From the NCBI GenBank assembly GCA_024688095.1, contig JAILEJ010000305.1:1-7472 (forward strand): 7,472 nucleotides of DNA, in the 5' to 3' direction. The DNA is from Butyrivibrio sp. (GTDB taxonomy: Bacteria > Bacillota > Clostridia > Lachnospirales > Lachnospiraceae). The notes beneath the pieces were generated by a model, which worked only from the letters and a program-made list of their open reading frames with translations, was not told the origin of the DNA and searched no databases. This document shows positions 6,336 to 7,472 of the stretch, piece after piece; position 1 is the first letter of the stretch, and each line of letters begins with the position of its first letter. A program made the position numbers and the translations under genes.

Positions 6336-6569
6336 ATGGGTTTAATTATAGGTCTTATATTTGGTGCAATTGCAGGATTCATTGCAAGCAGACTTATGAA
6401 TGAATCCTCAGGCACACTTAAAAATATTATACTTGGGGTGCTTGGTGGTTCTGTAGGTAACTTTCTGTTTGGTCTGATCGGTTTTACTGCTACAGGATGG
6501 ATTGGAAGCCTTATCGTAGCTGTTGTAGGCGCATGCGTCTGCATCTGGATAGGAAGAAAGCTCTTCTAA
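6336..6569 (+). CDS. GlsB/YeaQ/YmgE-family (transglycosylase-associated, PF04226) small membrane protein
   Basis: The 77 residues are close to the usual 80-90 of the family. GGGAGG at 6322-6327, eight bases before ATG, fixes the start. It has three hydrophobic segments: about 1-20, 29-50 and 53-73. Family features visible are the glycine-rich first helix ending GFIASRLM, then GVLGGSVGNFLFGLIG, then a final helix with VGACVCIWIGRK. These proteins sit in the cytoplasmic membrane and are often linked to general or envelope stress; the biochemical role is not established. It lies 63 bp after the LRR gene on the same strand, with only a weak hairpin between, and is followed by a strong hairpin terminator. 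Confidence 0.92.
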   Translation: MGLIIGLIFGAIAGFIASRLMNESSGTLKNIILGVLGGSVGNFLFGLIGFTATGWIGSLIVAVVGACVCIWIGRKLF

Positions 6570-6613
6570 AAGATAAGTGCTAAATCAAAATAAGTTTTAC
6601 AAAAATGAAATAT

Positions 6614-6682
6614 AAAATAGTCCCGTATTTCAAGGATAATGTTCATAATTTTACATTATCTGTGAAATACGGGACTATTTTT
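6614..6682 (+). terminator. Long, probably bidirectional hairpin terminator
   Basis: The arms 6614-6632 and 6663-6681 are perfectly complementary over 19 bp (core TAGTCCCGTATTTCA). Inside them, after one mismatch and one G-U pair, GATAATGT (6635-6642) pairs with ACATTATC (6653-6660) around a 10-base loop. Five thymines (6678-6682) close it on the plus strand, and the minus-strand side is also T-rich. It ends the GlsB-like transcript 45 bases after its stop codon and insulates the next promoter. A stem of about 28 pairs is much longer than most terminators. Confidence 0.82.
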
Positions 6683-6699
6683 GCCTTCTTTTAAAACTA

Positions 6700-6728
6700 T
6701 TGAAATCCTATATTCTCAGTGCTATAAT
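6700..6728 (+). promoter_or_regulatory. Sigma-A promoter of the COG0523 GTPase gene
   Basis: TTGAAA (6700-6705) and TATAAT (6723-6728) are separated by exactly 17 bases; only two of twelve positions differ from the consensus. The start would be near 6735, giving a leader of about 133 bases to ATG 6868. It begins just after the long terminator. Confidence 0.75.
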
Positions 6729-6734
6729 AAGCAA

Positions 6735-6867
6735 CTGTAAATCGCTAAATGCAAATGCTTTGCATTTGCATTTAACAAGCACAAATATTAATCCTTGTTG
6801 GATAAAACTCTTTTCATAATTTTTTTAATAAAAAGCTTTTTAACATGCTAAATAAAGGGGAATTGCC
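6735..6867 (+). other. 5' leader of the COG0523 gene
   Basis: The leader inferred from the promoter is AT-rich and long for a housekeeping gene. It holds the large palindrome at 6746-6774, a small AACAAG/CTTGTT repeat (6774-6779, 6794-6799), a seven-thymine run (6820-6826), a 14-bp palindrome with core AAAAAGCTTTTT (6829-6842), and the ribosome site AAAGGGG ending at 6860. I recognise no known riboswitch class. The T-run is not directly preceded by a strong stem, so attenuation is not demonstrated. Confidence 0.4.
6746..6774. promoter_or_regulatory. Perfect 13-bp palindrome, candidate operator of the COG0523 gene
   Basis: TAAATGCAAATGC (6746-6758), TTT, GCATTTGCATTTA (6762-6774) is a perfect inverted repeat at about +12 to +40 of the predicted transcript. 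It contains a nested palindrome TGCAAA-TGC-TTTGCA (6750-6764). There is no T-run after it, so it is not a terminator. Position and symmetry suit a dimeric repressor. Because COG0523 genes are often under metal regulators such as Zur, that is one candidate, but the sequence is not a close match to the Bacillus Zur box as I remember it. Confidence 0.55.
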
Positions 6868-7472
6868 ATGCTCACGAGACGAAAATTAATAAATCAGTTA
6901 AAGAAAAAAAGCAAACACATACCAGTAATTCTTATTACAGGGTATCTTGGTTCAGGTAAAACAACTTTTCTGAATAATCTCCTAAAACAGGAAAAACGGA
7001 AATTTGCAGTTGTAGTTAATGATATGGGACAGATAAACGTTGATGCCAAGCTCTATGCAAAAGCCCTTGATACAAATCTTATTGAATTATCAAACGGCTG
7101 TATTTGCTGTACCCTTAGAGATGAATTCATGAAAGAAGTAGAAAAGCTTTCAGAAATAGACGGACTAGAAGCAATTTTTGTTGAAGCATCCGGGATCAGT
7201 GATCCAGCTTCTATCGCATCAGCTTTTCTTGCAAATGAACAAATGCATAGACGAACTTCAATTTATATTTCTTCTATTATAACTGTAGTTGATGCTGATA
7301 GAATCTATCAGGAATTTCTTGGAGAACTCAAGGAAGTAAGTTCAGACAATAATGAAATAGCTTCATCCGATACATCTACTCTCTCAAATTTAGAAGATGA
7401 TTCTGATCCTGATATCATAAATCTCGTTATTGATCAGATTGAATTCTGCAATATCATCTTACTAAATAAATG
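6868..7472 (+). CDS. COG0523 (CobW/P47K, G3E family) GTPase, probable metallochaperone, 3' end cut off
   Basis: 201 codons are visible, running off the right edge. AAAGGGG seven bases upstream supports ATG 6868. Walker A is GYLGSGKTT (25-33). The family-defining metal motif CxCC is present as GCICC (77-81). The Walker-B-region motif is FVEASGISDP (104-113), and the start of the NKxD guanine-specificity motif (LLNK, 198-201) is at the cut. This family binds GTP and divalent metal (Zn, Ni or Co) and delivers metal to target proteins. Which metal cannot be told here. Residues about 154-182 form a Ser/Asp/Glu-rich insertion ahead of the conserved IDQIEFCN segment; this region is variable in the family. 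The C-terminal CobW_C domain, if present, lies outside the window. It has its own promoter, preceded by a terminator. Confidence 0.92.
   Translation, partial: MLTRRKLINQLKKKSKHIPVILITGYLGSGKTTFLNNLLKQEKRKFAVVVNDMGQINVDAKLYAKALDTNLIELSNGCICCTLRDEFMKEVEKLSEIDGLEAIFVEASGISDPASIASAFLANEQMHRRTSIYISSIITVVDADRIYQEFLGELKEVSSDNNEIASSDTSTLSNLEDDSDPDIINLVIDQIEFCNIILLNK

Noticed and set aside
6254..6544. 96-codon minus-strand frame opposite the GlsB-like gene
   Set aside because: Antisense shadow; the plus-strand frame is a clear GlsB/YeaQ/YmgE family member.
6820..6842. Seven-thymine run and AAAAAGCTTTTT palindrome as an attenuator before the GTPase gene
   Set aside because: The T-run is not directly preceded by a GC-containing stem and the palindrome follows it rather than precedes it, so a terminator/antiterminator cannot be supported.

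Overview
The window is low-GC, AT-rich DNA with AGGAGG-type ribosome binding sites, compact intergenic regions and a protein set typical of anaerobic Firmicutes (Bacillota). The closest fit is a Lachnospiraceae-like Clostridia. Pointers are the BspA-type leucine-rich-repeat secreted protein with its lysine-rich tail, a GlsB/YeaQ/YmgE membrane protein, a DUF3298 lipoprotein and a COG0523 GTPase. This assignment is inference from protein style, not from a marker gene.

The left three quarters is read leftward (minus strand). From the divergent point near 5.65 kb there are: (i) a small polytopic membrane metalloprotease with an HExxH site (M50B-like); (ii) 30 bp further on, a single-pass membrane protein with a strikingly acidic, tyrosine-rich tail; (iii) 79 bp further on, a large lipoprotein with an RsiV-like DUF3298 domain. 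I see no terminator between these three, and a hairpin follows the last, so they look like one operon. The candidate promoter lies at 5627-5656. After the hairpin comes a separate unit: an XRE helix-turn-helix domain fused to a complete (p)ppGpp-hydrolase-type HD domain, closed by a clear intrinsic terminator at 1016-1046. The last leftward gene, cut by the window edge, is a two-TM protein with a TPM-like (YgcG-type) domain and a poly-serine N-terminus.

The right quarter is read rightward. It holds a secreted LRR_5 protein, a 77-residue GlsB-family membrane protein, a long 19+8 bp hairpin terminator, and a COG0523 (CobW/G3E) metal-chaperone-type GTPase that runs off the right edge. The GTPase has its own near-consensus promoter (TTGAAA-N17-TATAAT) and a perfect 13-bp-arm palindrome just after the expected transcription start, which suggests repressor control.

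No mobile element, tRNA, rRNA or CRISPR array is visible. The points most worth attention are the HTH-alarmone-hydrolase fusion, the protease / acidic membrane protein / DUF3298 lipoprotein cluster, and the promoter-palindrome unit in front of the COG0523 gene.
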